From assembly GCF_005144885.1 (NCBI RefSeq), contig NZ_CP039690.1, positions 6,622,873-6,686,872 of the forward strand: 64,000 nt of DNA, given 5' to 3'. This document shows, piece by piece, positions 42,381 through 55,111 of the stretch. Numbering within the stretch: the stretch's first letter is position 1; each line of letters starts with the position of its first letter. This stretch comes from Phreatobacter stygius (GTDB lineage Bacteria > Pseudomonadota > Alphaproteobacteria > Rhizobiales > Phreatobacteraceae). The notes beneath the pieces are model-generated. The model saw only the letters and a list, made by a program, of their open reading frames with translations. It had not been told where the DNA came from and did not search any database. Both the position numbers and the translations under genes were made by a program.

Positions 42381-42400
42381 GCCGCGGGGATCGCCGCGGC
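42381..42400 (-). terminator. Possible ntrX terminator hairpin
   Basis: GCCGCGG-GGATCG-CCGCGGC forms a seven- to eight-base GC stem 33 bases after the ntrX stop, without a T-run. Confidence 0.35.
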
Positions 42401-42432
42401 GCGGGCCCCGGACGGCGGCGATCGCCGGCGAA

Positions 42433-43800
42433 TCAGCCGACGCTCAGCGCCTTCAGTTTGCGGTGCAGCGCCGAACGCTCCATGCCGATGAACTCGGCGG
42501 TGCGCGAGATATTGCCGCCGAAGCGATTGATCTGGGCTGCCAGATATTCGCGTTCGAAGGCTTCGCGCGCCTCGCGCAGCGGCAGGGCCATCAGGTGTTC
42601 GCCCCCCTGGCCCTGCGGCATGGAGGGCACCGCCGAGCCGACATCGGGCGGCAGCATGGAGACATCGACCACCGCGTCGGGATCGCCGCCGGCGAGGATC
42701 AGCACGCGTTCGATATTGTTGCGCAATTGGCGCAGATTGCCCGGCCAGTCATGCGATTGCAGCACCGCCATGGCGTCTTCGCCGATCTTGCGCTTGGACA
42801 GGCCCGTGCCGGCCGAGATCTGGTCGAGGAAATGCTCGACCAGATCCGGGATGTCCTCGCGCCGCTCGGCCAGCGACGGCACCCGGATCGGCACCACGGC
42901 CAGCCGGTGGAACAGGTCTTCGCGGAAGCGCCCTTCGGAGATTTCGGTCTGGATGTCGCGCGCCGTCGACGAAATGATCCGGACATCGACCTGCACGCGG
43001 GTCGCCCCGCCGACGCGCTGGAAGCTCTGCTCGACCAGCACCCGCAGGATGCGGTTCTGCGTCTCGCGCGGCATGTCGGCGATCTCGTCGATGAACAGGC
43101 TGCCGCCATGGGCCTCTTCGAGTGCGCCGACCTTGCGTCCCCCGCCGTTCTGGCTCTCGGCCCCGAACAGCTCGATTTCCATGCGCTCCGGCGTGATCGC
43201 CGCGGCATTGATCACGATGAACGGCCCATTGGCGCGCACCGAGGTCGTGTGGATGGTGCGGGCGGTCAATTCCTTGCCGGCGCCGGAGGCGCCGAAAATC
43301 ATGATCCGGCTGTTGGTCGGCGCCACCCGCTCGATCGTCTGGCGCAGCTGGTTCATCGCCGAGGAGCGGCCGACCAGCCCGGTGGCCTGCCCGGAAATCT
43401 GCCGCAGCGCCTTGACCTCGCGCCTCAGCCGGGAGGTTTCGATGGCGCGCTCGGCGACCAGCACCAGCCGGTCCGACTTGAACGGCTTTTCGATATAATC
43501 ATAGGCGCCGCGCTTGATCGCCGAGACGGCGGTCTCGATATTGCCGTGGCCGGAGATCATCACCACCGGCACGTCCGGATGGCGTTCCTTGACCACGTCG
43601 AGAAGCTGCAGGCCGTCGAGCCGGCTGCCCTGCATCCAGATGTCGAGGAAGATCAGGTTGGGCCGACGCGCCTCGATCACCGCCAGCGCCTCGTCGGAAT
43701 TGCGGGCGGTGCGGGTTCGATAGCCTTCGTCGTCCAGAATACCCGCGACGATGTCACGGATATCCACCTCGTCATCGACCACCAGAATATCGCCTGCCAT
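42433..43800 (-). CDS. ntrX: Nitrogen-regulation response regulator NtrX
   Basis: 455 residues: receiver domain (phosphorylation site in FLDIWM), AAA+ domain (Walker A GASGAGKE, Walker B GGSLFIDE) and C-terminal Fis-type helix-turn-helix (GGNISRTAEFIGMERSALHRKL). The GAFTGA loop needed to contact sigma-54 is missing: the stretch reads GAESQNGGGRKVGALEEA. This is normal for alphaproteobacterial NtrX, which works with sigma-70 promoters. It follows its kinase gene ntrY by 21 bases. Confidence 0.94.
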   Translation of the reverse strand: MAGDILVVDDEVDIRDIVAGILDDEGYRTRTARNSDEALAVIEARRPNLIFLDIWMQGSRLDGLQLLDVVKERHPDVPVVMISGHGNIETAVSAIKRGAYDYIEKPFKSDRLVLVAERAIETSRLRREVKALRQISGQATGLVGRSSAMNQLRQTIERVAPTNSRIMIFGASGAGKELTARTIHTTSVRANGPFIVINAAAITPERMEIELFGAESQNGGGRKVGALEEAHGGSLFIDEIADMPRETQNRILRVLVEQSFQRVGGATRVQVDVRIISSTARDIQTEISEGRFREDLFHRLAVVPIRVPSLAERREDIPDLVEHFLDQISAGTGLSKRKIGEDAMAVLQSHDWPGNLRQLRNNIERVLILAGGDPDAVVDVSMLPPDVGSAVPSMPQGQGGEHLMALPLREAREAFEREYLAAQINRFGGNISRTAEFIGMERSALHRKLKALSVG

Positions 43801-43821
43801 ACTACGAAACCCGTTCCGATC

Positions 43822-46068
43822 TCACTCGGCCGCCGTGGCGGATGCCACGACGACTTTCTGGTCCTTGAAACTCAAGCGGATGCACGCCCCTCGTATCCGT
43901 CCCTCGGCATCTGGCGGCGCGTCGAACAGGCCGAGGCCGCCGCCATGCTCTTCGAGGATCTTGCCGACGATCGCGAGCCCCAGTCCCGTTCCCTTGGTGC
44001 GGGTGGTGACATAGGGCTCGAGCAGCCGGTGACGGTTCTCCTTAGGTAAGCCCATTCCGTTGTCGATCACGTCTATCGCAAAGAAAGGCGGATTTGCGAC
44101 CAGGCGCACCATGATGCGTCCCTTGCCGCGCTCATCCTCAGGAACCGCCGCGATCGCCTCGGTTGCGTTCTTGATGATATTCGTCAGGGCCTGGCTGATC
44201 AGGCGGCGATCGAACGAGGCCGGCCACGGGCCTTCGGCAATATCCGCGGCGATATCGATCTCGGGATAGCCGATGCGCATCATGAACACGGCTTCGCGCA
44301 CGGTCTCGGCGACGTCCTCGCGCTCGAACACCGGCTTCGGCATGCGGGCGAAGGAGGAGAACTCATCGACCATCCTGCCGATGTCGCCGACCTGGCGGAT
44401 GATCGTGTCGGTACACTGGTCGAAAACCTCGCGGTCCTCGGTGATCACCCGGCCGTATCGCCGCTTCAGGCGCTCGGCCGACAGCTGGATCGGGGTCAGC
44501 GGGTTCTTGATCTCATGGGCGATGCGGCGCGCGATATCGGCCCAGGCCGAGGTGCGCTGGGCCACCACCAGGTCGGTCACGTCGTCGATGGTGACGACCG
44601 CGCCATGGGCACCCTCCTCGTCGGCCTCCAGCGCGACCCGCACCACCAGGGTTCGTTCGCGCCCGCCGCGCACCAGCATGACCTGGCCCTGGACCAGATT
44701 GGCGCCGCCCTGGCCCGCGCGGCCGATCAGGTCGGCGAGCTCGGGCACTTTCTCGGCCAGCACCGCCCCCGACAGTTCGGCACTGGCAAGGCCCAGAATG
44801 TCGGCGGCCGAGCGGTTCATCAAGGTGACGTGGCCGGCCTCGTCCAGGCCGAGCACGCCGGCGGTCACGCCCGACAGCACGGCTTCGGTGAAACGCCGGC
44901 GGCTGTCGATCTGGTCGCGGGCGCTGATCAGATCCTCGCGCTGCTGGCGCAATTGCGCGGTCATCTTGTTGAACGTGTCGCCGAGATTGGCGAGATCGCC
45001 CTCCGACTTGCGGATATGGACTTCGACGGCGAGATCGCCGGCCGCGACCTGGTCGGCGGCGCCGATCAGGCGCCGGATCGGCTGGACCAGGCGGTTGGCG
45101 AAGCTCAGGCCCAGGAACACCGACGACAGGGTCACCAAAAGCGCGATCAGCGCGAACATCAGGGCGAAGGCGATCTGCAGGCCAAGCCTGCGGTCCTGCA
45201 GCTGCTGATATTCGAACAGCCCGAACTGGGTTGCCCTGAGGTGCTCGCCAATGCGCGGATTGATCGGCCGGACAATGTAGAGGAACTCGTCGATCCCGCG
45301 CTTGAGCCTGAGGATCGCCTCGATGAAGTCGCGCTCGCCGCGCGAGGCGACATTGACGATGATGTCGTCGGTCTTGCTCACCTCGTCGAGAATCGACGCC
45401 GGAATGCTGAAATCGACCTGCACCGGCAGGTCGGCCGCCTCGACCACGCTGCCGTCGGGGCGGACCAGCCTGACCACCGCGAAACCGCGCACCAGCGCCT
45501 GGGCGGTCAGGAACCGTTTGAAATCGACCTGCCGGCTGTCCAGCGCCCGGATCCGCTCGATATCCTGGGTCAGCGCGCCGGCTTCCGCCCGGACCAGCTC
45601 GATCTGCTCGCCGACATAGGCATTGGCGACCTGCGCCGAGGCCTCGACGGCGCGTCTCACACCGCCGGAGAAAATGCCCTCCATGCCCCGGTCGAGCGTC
45701 ACCGAGGCGGCCACCGCCAGCACCGCCACGGGAATAGAGGCGACGAAGGCGAACAGCCGCACGACCCGTTCGTGCAGGCGCGAGGCGGCCTGGCCGCTGC
45801 GCCGGGCGCGCCTCAGCGCCAGGATCTCCCGGACGATCATCAATACCAGCAGCAGCACCAGGACGGCATCGACCACCAGGACGCTGAGCACGACCTCGTG
45901 GGTCGGCGTCACCGGCGAGAGCCCGGTGACCAGCAGGAAGGTGACGAGCCCCGCCAAGAGGGCGACGCCGACCATGACGGGCCCTGCCCGCCCGGAACGC
46001 AGGCGCGGCATGCTCGCCGCGCTGTCGATGACACGGATCGCGGGATCGGGCGGTGCTTGAGCCGTCAT
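43822..46068 (-). CDS. ntrY: Membrane sensor histidine kinase NtrY
   Basis: 748 residues. Three or four N-terminal membrane segments flank a periplasmic region, then HAMP (about residues 300-355), PAS (VLGLDEAGHVTLMNRSAADILG), the H-box HEIKNPLTPIQLSAERL and an ATPase domain with GMGLPKENRH and GTGLGLAI. It phosphorylates NtrX in response to nitrogen or redox state. I used the ATG at 46068, with GGAGAG upstream; a start 22 codons earlier is possible but adds nothing membrane-like. Confidence 0.93.
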   Translation of the reverse strand: MTAQAPPDPAIRVIDSAASMPRLRSGRAGPVMVGVALLAGLVTFLLVTGLSPVTPTHEVVLSVLVVDAVLVLLLVLMIVREILALRRARRSGQAASRLHERVVRLFAFVASIPVAVLAVAASVTLDRGMEGIFSGGVRRAVEASAQVANAYVGEQIELVRAEAGALTQDIERIRALDSRQVDFKRFLTAQALVRGFAVVRLVRPDGSVVEAADLPVQVDFSIPASILDEVSKTDDIIVNVASRGERDFIEAILRLKRGIDEFLYIVRPINPRIGEHLRATQFGLFEYQQLQDRRLGLQIAFALMFALIALLVTLSSVFLGLSFANRLVQPIRRLIGAADQVAAGDLAVEVHIRKSEGDLANLGDTFNKMTAQLRQQREDLISARDQIDSRRRFTEAVLSGVTAGVLGLDEAGHVTLMNRSAADILGLASAELSGAVLAEKVPELADLIGRAGQGGANLVQGQVMLVRGGRERTLVVRVALEADEEGAHGAVVTIDDVTDLVVAQRTSAWADIARRIAHEIKNPLTPIQLSAERLKRRYGRVITEDREVFDQCTDTIIRQVGDIGRMVDEFSSFARMPKPVFEREDVAETVREAVFMMRIGYPEIDIAADIAEGPWPASFDRRLISQALTNIIKNATEAIAAVPEDERGKGRIMVRLVANPPFFAIDVIDNGMGLPKENRHRLLEPYVTTRTKGTGLGLAIVGKILEEHGGGLGLFDAPPDAEGRIRGACIRLSFKDQKVVVASATAAE

Positions 46069-46195
46069 GCAGTGAATGCTCTCCGGACGGAGCGTCGAGC
46101 AGCCCTTATTGGCAGCTCGACAGCCCAATCGCAAAGGAATCCTGCGGCCCTCTTACAACAACTGTGTCCGAAAAGTCACGTAATCGGGCTTCACG

Positions 46196-47638
<1,443 letters not shown>

Positions 47639-47650
47639 AGGTGAACCTCG

Positions 47651-48783
47651 TCAAAGAGCTTTGCGGCCGTTGATGTCGCCGTGCGACACGCGCGCCATGG
47701 GCAGGAGAATCCGGAACAGGGTCTTCCGGGGCTGACTGTCGCATTCGACAATGCCGCCATGGTCGCCGACGATCTTGGCGACCAGGGCGAGCCCGAGGCC
47801 GGAGCCCGAGCTCTTGGTGGTGACGAAGGGGTCGAACAGGTGCGGCAGCAGGTCGTCGGGCACGCCTGGGCCGTTGTCGCGCACGCAGACCTCGAGCGGC
47901 AGCGCGACCCGGGTCGCCGTGCCCGGCATGGTCAGCCGGACACCCGGGCGGAAGGCGGTGGAGAGCATGATCTCGCCCTCGCCGGTGTGGTCGCCGATCG
48001 CCTCGGCCGCATTCTTCATCAGGTTGAGGAAGACCTGGATCAGCTGATCGCGATTGCCGAACACCGGCGGCAGTGACGGGTCATATTCCTCGGCGAAACG
48101 GATGTGCCGGGCAAACCCCGATTGCGACAGCTTCTTCACATGTTCCAGCACGACATGGATATTGACCGGCTCGCGCTCCACCGGCCGCTCGTCGGAAAAC
48201 ACCTCCATGCGGTCGACCAGCTTGACGATGCGATCGGCCTCGTCGCAGATCAGCCGCGTCAGGGTGCGGTCCTGGTCGTCGACCGAGGTTTCCAGAAGCT
48301 GGGCGGCGCCGCGAATGCCCGACAGCGGGTTCTTGATCTCGTGCGCCAGCATGGCGGCGAGCGCCGTGACCGAGCGCGCCGCTCCGCGATGGGTCAATTG
48401 CCGGTCCATCTTGTCGGCAATGGTCCGTTCCTGAAGCATGACGACGACGGCGCCGGCACGCTCCGGCATCGGCGCGACATAGATGTCGACCACCCGCTCC
48501 GCGCCGTTGCGCGGCGTGCCGAGATCGACCTTGTATTCGTTGACCGGCGCGCCGCGATCGCGGACCTGCTCGATCAACGCCAGCAACGGGCTGCCGAAGG
48601 GCACCAGCTCGCGCAGGGCGTGGCGCTGCAGCACCGGAATCGAGGCCTGGAAGAAGGCTTCCGCGGCGGCATTGCCGTCGAGGATCGTGCCATCAGACGA
48701 AACGCTCACCACGGGATGCGGCAAGGCGTTCAGAATCGAATCATGCGCCTCCATCGACGAGGCGGCAGGCTTGGTCGCAAGCG

Positions 48784-48787
<4 letters not shown>
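47651..48787 (-). CDS. ntrB: Nitrogen-regulation sensor kinase NtrB
   Basis: 378 residues: N-terminal PAS domain ([22 protein letters not shown]), H-box [18 protein letters not shown] and ATPase domain ([27 protein letters not shown]). It is soluble, as expected, and its kinase/phosphatase balance is set by the PII protein. It overlaps dusB by four bases. Confidence 0.96.
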
Positions 48788-49824
<1,037 letters not shown>

Positions 49825-50093
49825 CCGAATGCCTATTTCCTGTGCGTCTAACTGAGTGCCTACAGTTTAGACATCATTGCCGCACTGCACAAGAGGATTG
49901 CTGTGCTGATCGACAGGAAGACAGCCGCGGCCCGGGCTGCCGGCGCGGAATTCCCGCCCGGGCCATGGCCTCATCATGCGGCCAAGGCGGACCGGCGCCG
50001 GAAGGCCGGCGTCACCGGCGCAGTCTCTGGTCCCGGCCGGCCGTAGCCGGTTGGAGAATTCCGGGCTAGGTAACGGGTGAACGGGCCCGACGC

Positions 50094-51290
50094 ATGATGA
50101 AACCGACCAGAACCATTGCCGCGCTGATCGTCGCGGCCGGACGAGGCAGCCGGGCCGGCGATGGCCTGCCCAAGCAATACCGCCGCGTCGGGCAAAGCCC
50201 GCTGCTTGCCCATTCCGTGGCGATTTTCGCCGGGCATCCGGCGATCTCGACGGTGCGGGTGGTGATCGATCCGGCCGACCAGCAGCTCTACCGCGAATCG
50301 GTCGCGCAGGCCGCGACGCTCGGCGCGCCGGTCCCCGGCGGCCCGACGCGGCAGGCCTCGGTGCGGGCCGGGCTCGAGGCCCTGGCGGCCGACGCCCCCG
50401 ACCTCGTCCTGGTGCATGACGCGGCCCGCCCCTTCGTGTCGTTCGACCTGATCGATCGGGCGCTGGCCGCCCTGTCCGTGCCGGGCAGCCTTGCCGCGGT
50501 CCCCGGCACGGCCTTGGTCGACACGATCAAGAGCGTCGACGCCGCCGAGACCGTCACCGGCACCCCTGCCCGGCTCGCCCTGCGCGCCATCCAGACGCCG
50601 CAGGCTTTCGATTTCGCCGCCCTGCTCGCCGCCCACCGCCGCGTTGCCGGCGAGCCCGGCTTCGCGGCGACCGACGACGCCGCGGTGATGGAATGGGCCG
50701 GGCATCCCGTCCGGGTGTTTCCGGGCGATCCGGCCAATGTGAAACTGACCTATCCAGCGGATTTCGCGGCGGCCGAGCGCCTGATGACACGGACCATCGC
50801 AATGAATGATGTGCGCATCGGCCAGGGCTACGACGTCCACGCCTTCGGCCCCGGCGACCATGTCTGGCTCGGCGGCGTCAGGATCGCCCATGACCGCGGC
50901 GTGATCGCCCATTCGGACGGCGACGTCGTCCTGCACGCGCTGACCGACGCCTTGCTCGGCGCCATCGCCGACGGCGATATCGGCAGCCATTTCCCGCCGA
51001 GCGATCCGCAATGGCGCGGCGCGTCGTCCGACCGGTTCCTGGCCCATGCCGGCGCGCTGATCGCCGCGCGCGGCGGCCGGATCGGCAATATCGACATTAC
51101 CGTGGTCTGCGAGGCGCCGAAGGTCGGGCCGCATCGCGATGCCATGCGGGCCCGCATCGGCGCGATCCTCGGACTTGAGGCGGAGCGCGTCGCCATCAAG
51201 GCGACAACCAGCGAACAGATGGGCTTTGTCGGCCGCCGCGAGGGCCTGGCGGCCCTGGCGGTCGCAACCGTCAGGCTTCCGGGAGACTGA
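50094..51290 (+). CDS. ispDF: Bifunctional IspD/IspF enzyme of the MEP pathway
   Basis: 398 residues. Residues 1-230 are IspD ([30 protein letters not shown]), the CDP-ME synthetase; residues about 238-398 are IspF ([11 protein letters not shown] metal site, [21 protein letters not shown]), the cyclodiphosphate synthase. Fusion of these two non-consecutive steps is typical of alphaproteobacteria. An ATG three bases later is an equal start. It is divergent from dusB. Confidence 0.96.
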   Translation: MMKPTRTIAALIVAAGRGSRAGDGLPKQYRRVGQSPLLAHSVAIFAGHPAISTVRVVIDPADQQLYRESVAQAATLGAPVPGGPTRQASVRAGLEALAADAPDLVLVHDAARPFVSFDLIDRALAALSVPGSLAAVPGTALVDTIKSVDAAETVTGTPARLALRAIQTPQAFDFAALLAAHRRVAGEPGFAATDDAAVMEWAGHPVRVFPGDPANVKLTYPADFAAAERLMTRTIAMNDVRIGQGYDVHAFGPGDHVWLGGVRIAHDRGVIAHSDGDVVLHALTDALLGAIADGDIGSHFPPSDPQWRGASSDRFLAHAGALIAARGGRIGNIDITVVCEAPKVGPHRDAMRARIGAILGLEAERVAIKATTSEQMGFVGRREGLAALAVATVRLPGD

Positions 51291-51291
51291 C

Positions 51292-51801
51292 ATGGACGAG
51301 GCAAGGATCCGCGCGGCCGCCAGCGAAGTGCTCGACCTCTGCCGCGCCAGGAAACTCATGGTGGCGACCGCCGAGAGCTGCACCGGTGGCCTGGTCGCCG
51401 GCGCGCTCACCGCCATTGCCGGTTCCTCCGACGTGGTCGACCGCGGCTTCGTCACCTATACCAATGACGCCAAGCACGAGATGCTCGGCGTTCCCCAAGC
51501 CGTGCTGGCAAGTGTCGGGGCGGTGTCGCGCGAGACCGCCGAAGCCATGGCGCGTGGCGCGCTCGGGCGGTCGAAGGCGCATCTTGCCGTGGCGATCACC
51601 GGCATTGCCGGCCCGGGCGGCGGCAGCGACGCGAAACCGGTGGGACTGGTCCATTTCGCCGCCGCCGCGCGCGACGGGCGGCTGGTCGCCGAGGAGCGCC
51701 GGTTCGGCGCGATCGGCCGCGACGCGGTGCGCGCCGAGAGCGTGGCGGTCGCGCTCGGACTGCTCAAGACCCTGGCGGTCAGCGCCGGTAGTGCGCGATG
51801 A
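51292..51801 (+). CDS. pncC: CinA C-terminal-type nicotinamide-nucleotide amidohydrolase
   Basis: 169 residues, a stand-alone CinA C-terminal domain. It has the motifs ATAESCTGGLV (catalytic serine), YTNDAKHEMLGV and ITGIAGPGGGSDAKPVG. It converts nicotinamide mononucleotide to nicotinate mononucleotide for NAD recycling. It starts one base after ispDF. Its last 23 bases overlap the end of the convergent membrane/synthase-like gene. Confidence 0.9.
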   Translation: MDEARIRAAASEVLDLCRARKLMVATAESCTGGLVAGALTAIAGSSDVVDRGFVTYTNDAKHEMLGVPQAVLASVGAVSRETAEAMARGALGRSKAHLAVAITGIAGPGGGSDAKPVGLVHFAAAARDGRLVAEERRFGAIGRDAVRAESVAVALGLLKTLAVSAGSAR

Positions 51802-54040
51802 TCGCGCCGAGAATGTTCGAATAGTCGTCGGTCCAGGGCCGCACCGTGCCGCCGTCCTGGTCATGCCAGCCACGCGCGGCATCGAGCGCCCCGAAGGCTG
51901 TCGGCTGCTCGGCGACGATCGCGGCGATCACGCCGAATTTCATCTCCTCGAGTTGGTCGGGCGACGCGGTATAGTCGTTGACGCGCACCGCCATGCCCTG
52001 GTCGGCCGCGATCGCCGCGACCACGGGGCCAAGACGCATGTGCCGGTTGGAAATGTGCATGACGATCATGCCGCCGGGGGCGATCTTCTTCCGGTAGATC
52101 GCCATCGCCTCGCGCGTCAGCAGATGGCCGGGGATCGAATCGGATGAAAAGGCATCGATCACCAGCACGTCCAGGGCGCCTTGCTCGCCCTCCGCGAGCG
52201 TCAGCCGGGCGTCGCCCAGGATGACCGGCGCGCGCGGCGTGCAACTGCGCAGGAACGAAAAATCGCGGCGCGCGATGCGCTCGATTTCGCTGTCGATCTC
52301 GAAGAAGCGCCAGTCGTCTCCAGCCTCGGCGTAACAGGCGAGGCTGCCCGAGCCCAGGCCGACGACGCCGACGCGGATCGGCCGGCCGAGCCTTTCGCGG
52401 GTGGCGACAAGCGCGCCGCCCAGCGGTCCGGCGGAATGGTAATAGCTGAGCGGCTCCGGGCGCCCGGCCGGCGGCCGTCCGCTGGCGTCGGCCAGCCGTT
52501 CGGCGCCGTGGAATGTCGTGCCATGCTGGAGCAGCCGGAACTGGCCGTCGCCACGGGTCACCACCCGATGCACGCCGAAGAAGCTGCGGGTCGTCCGGGT
52601 ATCGCCCGAATCGTTCTGGTAGACGCGCACGACGCCGAGCGCCAGCACGAGCGACAATGCCAGGCGAAGCGGCTTGCCGCGCCAGAGCATGGCGGCGACC
52701 AGGGCAAGACCCATGACCGCGGTTGCCGCGACCACCAGGGCGAGCCGCGGCGCCACGCCGAAGAGGCTCGCCGGCACGAGCAGGATGACGCAGGCGACCG
52801 CCAGCCCCTGCGCGATCCGGTCGGTCCTGATCGCCTGCCACGACGCGCCCGGCCGGCACAGCACGGCCAGCACCAGCATCAGCGGATATTCGACCACCCA
52901 GTTGAACAGCTGCGGCGCCAGGAGGCCGGCGAAGACCCCGCCCACGACGCCGCCAAAGGACATCCACAGATAGAAGGCGGTCAGGTGGCGGGGCGCCGGC
53001 CGGCGGTTGGCCAGCTCGCCATGGCAGACCATGGCGGTGACGAAGAAAGCGGCCAGGTGCAGACCGATCTGGACCGCCAGCGAACCGAGCAGCGCCGGTT
53101 TGGCGAGCGAAAGGATCACCGCCACCAGCAGGAACGGCTGAACCATGACCATCAGGCGGTGCGGGATGACCGGCCGGTCCTGGAACACCACGACGAAAGT
53201 GAGCAGAAACAACCCGAGCGGCAGCACCCACAGGAACGGCGCGGCGGCGACATCGGTCGACAGATGTGCGGTCACCGCAACCAGCAGGGCGGACGGGACG
53301 CAGGAGAGGCCGATCCAGCCGATGATCGCCTTGATCCGCGGCGCCGGCGCGGCGCTTGCGCTCGCGCGATCGCGGTCGAGCTCCCGGCCGTCCGGACCAA
53401 GGGCGCGGACCAGGGTCACGCCGCAGGCCGCGACCAGCGCGATCAAGAGATAGAAACCCTGGGACCAGGCGGTGATCTGGACACCGAGCGTCGACAGGGG
53501 TTCGATCAGAAACGGATAGGCAAACAGCGCCAGGAACGATCCGACATTCGACGCGGCATAGAGCACATAGGGATTTCGGGCCTGGACGTGGCCGGTCCGG
53601 GCAAACCAGGCCTGCAAGAGCGGCCCATTGGCGGACAGGGCAAAGAACGGCAGCCCGATCGATGCCGCGAACAGGCCGAGCAGCCAGAACGCTTCGCCAC
53701 TGGCGGGCGGACGCCCCCAGCCGGCGGCAATGCCGAGCGGCAGTGCGAGCGACGCGCCGGCCAGCACCATGACATGCAGGATCACCGCGACGCGCGGGTT
53801 CAGCCACGTGGTCAGGGCATGGGCATAGGCATATCCGAACAGCAGAACCGTCTGGAAGAACACCATGGCGACCGACCAGACGCCCGGGCTGCCGCCGAGC
53901 ACCGGCAGCACCATCTTGGCGAACAGCGGCTGCACCGCGAACAGCAAGGCCGCGCTGGTGAAGACCGCGCCGCCGAAGACCGCCATGACCCAAGGTCCGG
54001 TCGAGCTCAGCAGCGAGGCGCGCGCGTCGGCGAGGCTCAT
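51779..54040 (-). CDS. Fused MFS-like membrane/spermidine-synthase-like protein
   Basis: 753 residues. The first 450 or so contain about twelve membrane segments (PLFAKMVLPVLGGSPGVWSV, NVGSFLALFAYPFLIEP). The C-terminal 280 residues form a spermidine-synthase-like Rossmann domain (VGVVGLGSGSLACYA, FFEIDSEIERIAR, VILGDARLTLAEG, LVIDAFSSDSIPGHLLT). The putrescine-binding residues of true spermidine synthases are not obvious, so the methyltransferase-like domain may use another amine or none. Such fusions are widespread and poorly characterised. Confidence 0.85.
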   Translation of the reverse strand: MSLADARASLLSSTGPWVMAVFGGAVFTSAALLFAVQPLFAKMVLPVLGGSPGVWSVAMVFFQTVLLFGYAYAHALTTWLNPRVAVILHVMVLAGASLALPLGIAAGWGRPPASGEAFWLLGLFAASIGLPFFALSANGPLLQAWFARTGHVQARNPYVLYAASNVGSFLALFAYPFLIEPLSTLGVQITAWSQGFYLLIALVAACGVTLVRALGPDGRELDRDRASASAAPAPRIKAIIGWIGLSCVPSALLVAVTAHLSTDVAAAPFLWVLPLGLFLLTFVVVFQDRPVIPHRLMVMVQPFLLVAVILSLAKPALLGSLAVQIGLHLAAFFVTAMVCHGELANRRPAPRHLTAFYLWMSFGGVVGGVFAGLLAPQLFNWVVEYPLMLVLAVLCRPGASWQAIRTDRIAQGLAVACVILLVPASLFGVAPRLALVVAATAVMGLALVAAMLWRGKPLRLALSLVLALGVVRVYQNDSGDTRTTRSFFGVHRVVTRGDGQFRLLQHGTTFHGAERLADASGRPPAGRPEPLSYYHSAGPLGGALVATRERLGRPIRVGVVGLGSGSLACYAEAGDDWRFFEIDSEIERIARRDFSFLRSCTPRAPVILGDARLTLAEGEQGALDVLVIDAFSSDSIPGHLLTREAMAIYRKKIAPGGMIVMHISNRHMRLGPVVAAIAADQGMAVRVNDYTASPDQLEEMKFGVIAAIVAEQPTAFGALDAARGWHDQDGGTVRPWTDDYSNILGAIIAHYRR

Positions 54041-54088
54041 GATCGTGTTCCCAGGAAATCCCTGGAGACGAAGCCTAGATCAGCCGCC

Positions 54089-54565
54089 TTAAGGACCTGT
54101 TGCCTGGCCTGGCGGGCCATAGACCGCGTCGGCACGCGCCTCGAAGGCGTCGGTGAAACGCCGGAAGGCGGCGTCGAACACCGCCCCCATCACCAGCGCC
54201 AGCGCCCGGCTGCGAAACTCGTAGTCGATGGAGAAGCTGACCAGCGTGGCATCGGCGCCATCGGCGGCGAAACGCCAGTGGTTTTCCAGCCGCGAGAACG
54301 GGCCGTCGAGATATTCGGCGAGAATGTGCAGGCGCGGCCGGTCGAGCGTCACCCGGCTGGCAAAGGTTTCCCGCAGCACTTTGTAGGCGACCGTCATGTC
54401 GGTCACCAGGATCTCGATGCCGCCATCGCCGGCATTGACCCGGCGGCGCACCCGCAATTGCTGGCAGAGCGGCACGAATTCCGGGTATTTTTCGACATCG
54501 GCGACCAGGTCGAACATCTCGGCCGGCTTGTGCCTGACCCGCCGCTCCGTCTTGAAGACCGGCAT
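54089..54565 (-). CDS. Coq10/RatA-type START-domain protein
   Basis: 158 residues of the polyketide-cyclase/START fold: RRVRHKPAEMFDLVADVEKYPEFVPLCQ and FSIDYEFRSRALALVMGAVF are the family signatures. Homologues bind ubiquinone (Coq10) or the 50S subunit (RatA). The quinone-binding role is more likely in alphaproteobacteria. It follows the P-loop kinase gene by four bases, and lipA precedes both. Confidence 0.85.
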   Translation of the reverse strand: MPVFKTERRVRHKPAEMFDLVADVEKYPEFVPLCQQLRVRRRVNAGDGGIEILVTDMTVAYKVLRETFASRVTLDRPRLHILAEYLDGPFSRLENHWRFAADGADATLVSFSIDYEFRSRALALVMGAVFDAAFRRFTDAFEARADAVYGPPGQATGP

Positions 54566-54569
54566 CGCC

Positions 54570-55100
54570 CTAAGCTCTCGCGCTGGCGCGAAGGCCGGTC
54601 AGGAAGTCGACGGCCTGGCTGCGGGCGGTGAAGCCGACGAGCCGCTGGTCGGCGCGCAATCCGTCGAAATAGGCCAGCAATTTCGGCCTTTGCTGCTGCC
54701 GGTAGGTCCAGACATAGCGCAGGAACGTGAGATCCACGCGCTCCGGACAGCCGGGCGCCATTTCCGGTCTGACCTGGCCATGGCTGGCGGCGATCCGCCT
54801 GATGACGCCGGACAGGCAGGCCAGCCGCGGCAGGTCGAACCAGAGGATGCTGTCGGCGCGCGACCGGCGCAGTTGGCCGGCGCCGTGGCTGACATAGTTG
54901 CCGTCGATCACCCAGGCCGGCCCGTCGGCGACCTCGGTGACCCTGGCCGAAAATTCCGCCGGTTCCGATTCGCGCCAGCCCGGTTTCCAGAACAGCGCGT
55001 CGAGCGAAACCAAGGGCAGACCGAGCTTATCGGCGAGCGCGCGGGCAAACGTGGTCTTGCCGGAGCCCGAACAGCCCATCACCAGAACCCGCTGCATCAT
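54570..55100 (-). CDS. Small P-loop kinase (adenylate-kinase/FlaR-like)
   Basis: 176 residues with Walker A GCSGSGKTT, DALFWKPGW and the ADSILWFDLPR strand, as in proteins annotated as topology-modulation or FlaR-like kinases. Conserved WTYRQQQRPKLL follows. The substrate is unknown. It sits between lipA (11 bases upstream) and the Coq10/RatA-like gene (four bases downstream) on the same strand. Confidence 0.8.
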   Translation of the reverse strand: MMQRVLVMGCSGSGKTTFARALADKLGLPLVSLDALFWKPGWRESEPAEFSARVTEVADGPAWVIDGNYVSHGAGQLRRSRADSILWFDLPRLACLSGVIRRIAASHGQVRPEMAPGCPERVDLTFLRYVWTYRQQQRPKLLAYFDGLRADQRLVGFTARSQAVDFLTGLRASARA

Positions 55101-55111
55101 GGCCCGACCGC

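Noticed and set aside
52181-54631. 816-codon frame antisense to the membrane/spermidine-synthase-like gene
   Set aside because: The product is low-complexity and very rich in Arg, Gln and Glu; the opposite strand carries clear membrane and Rossmann motifs.
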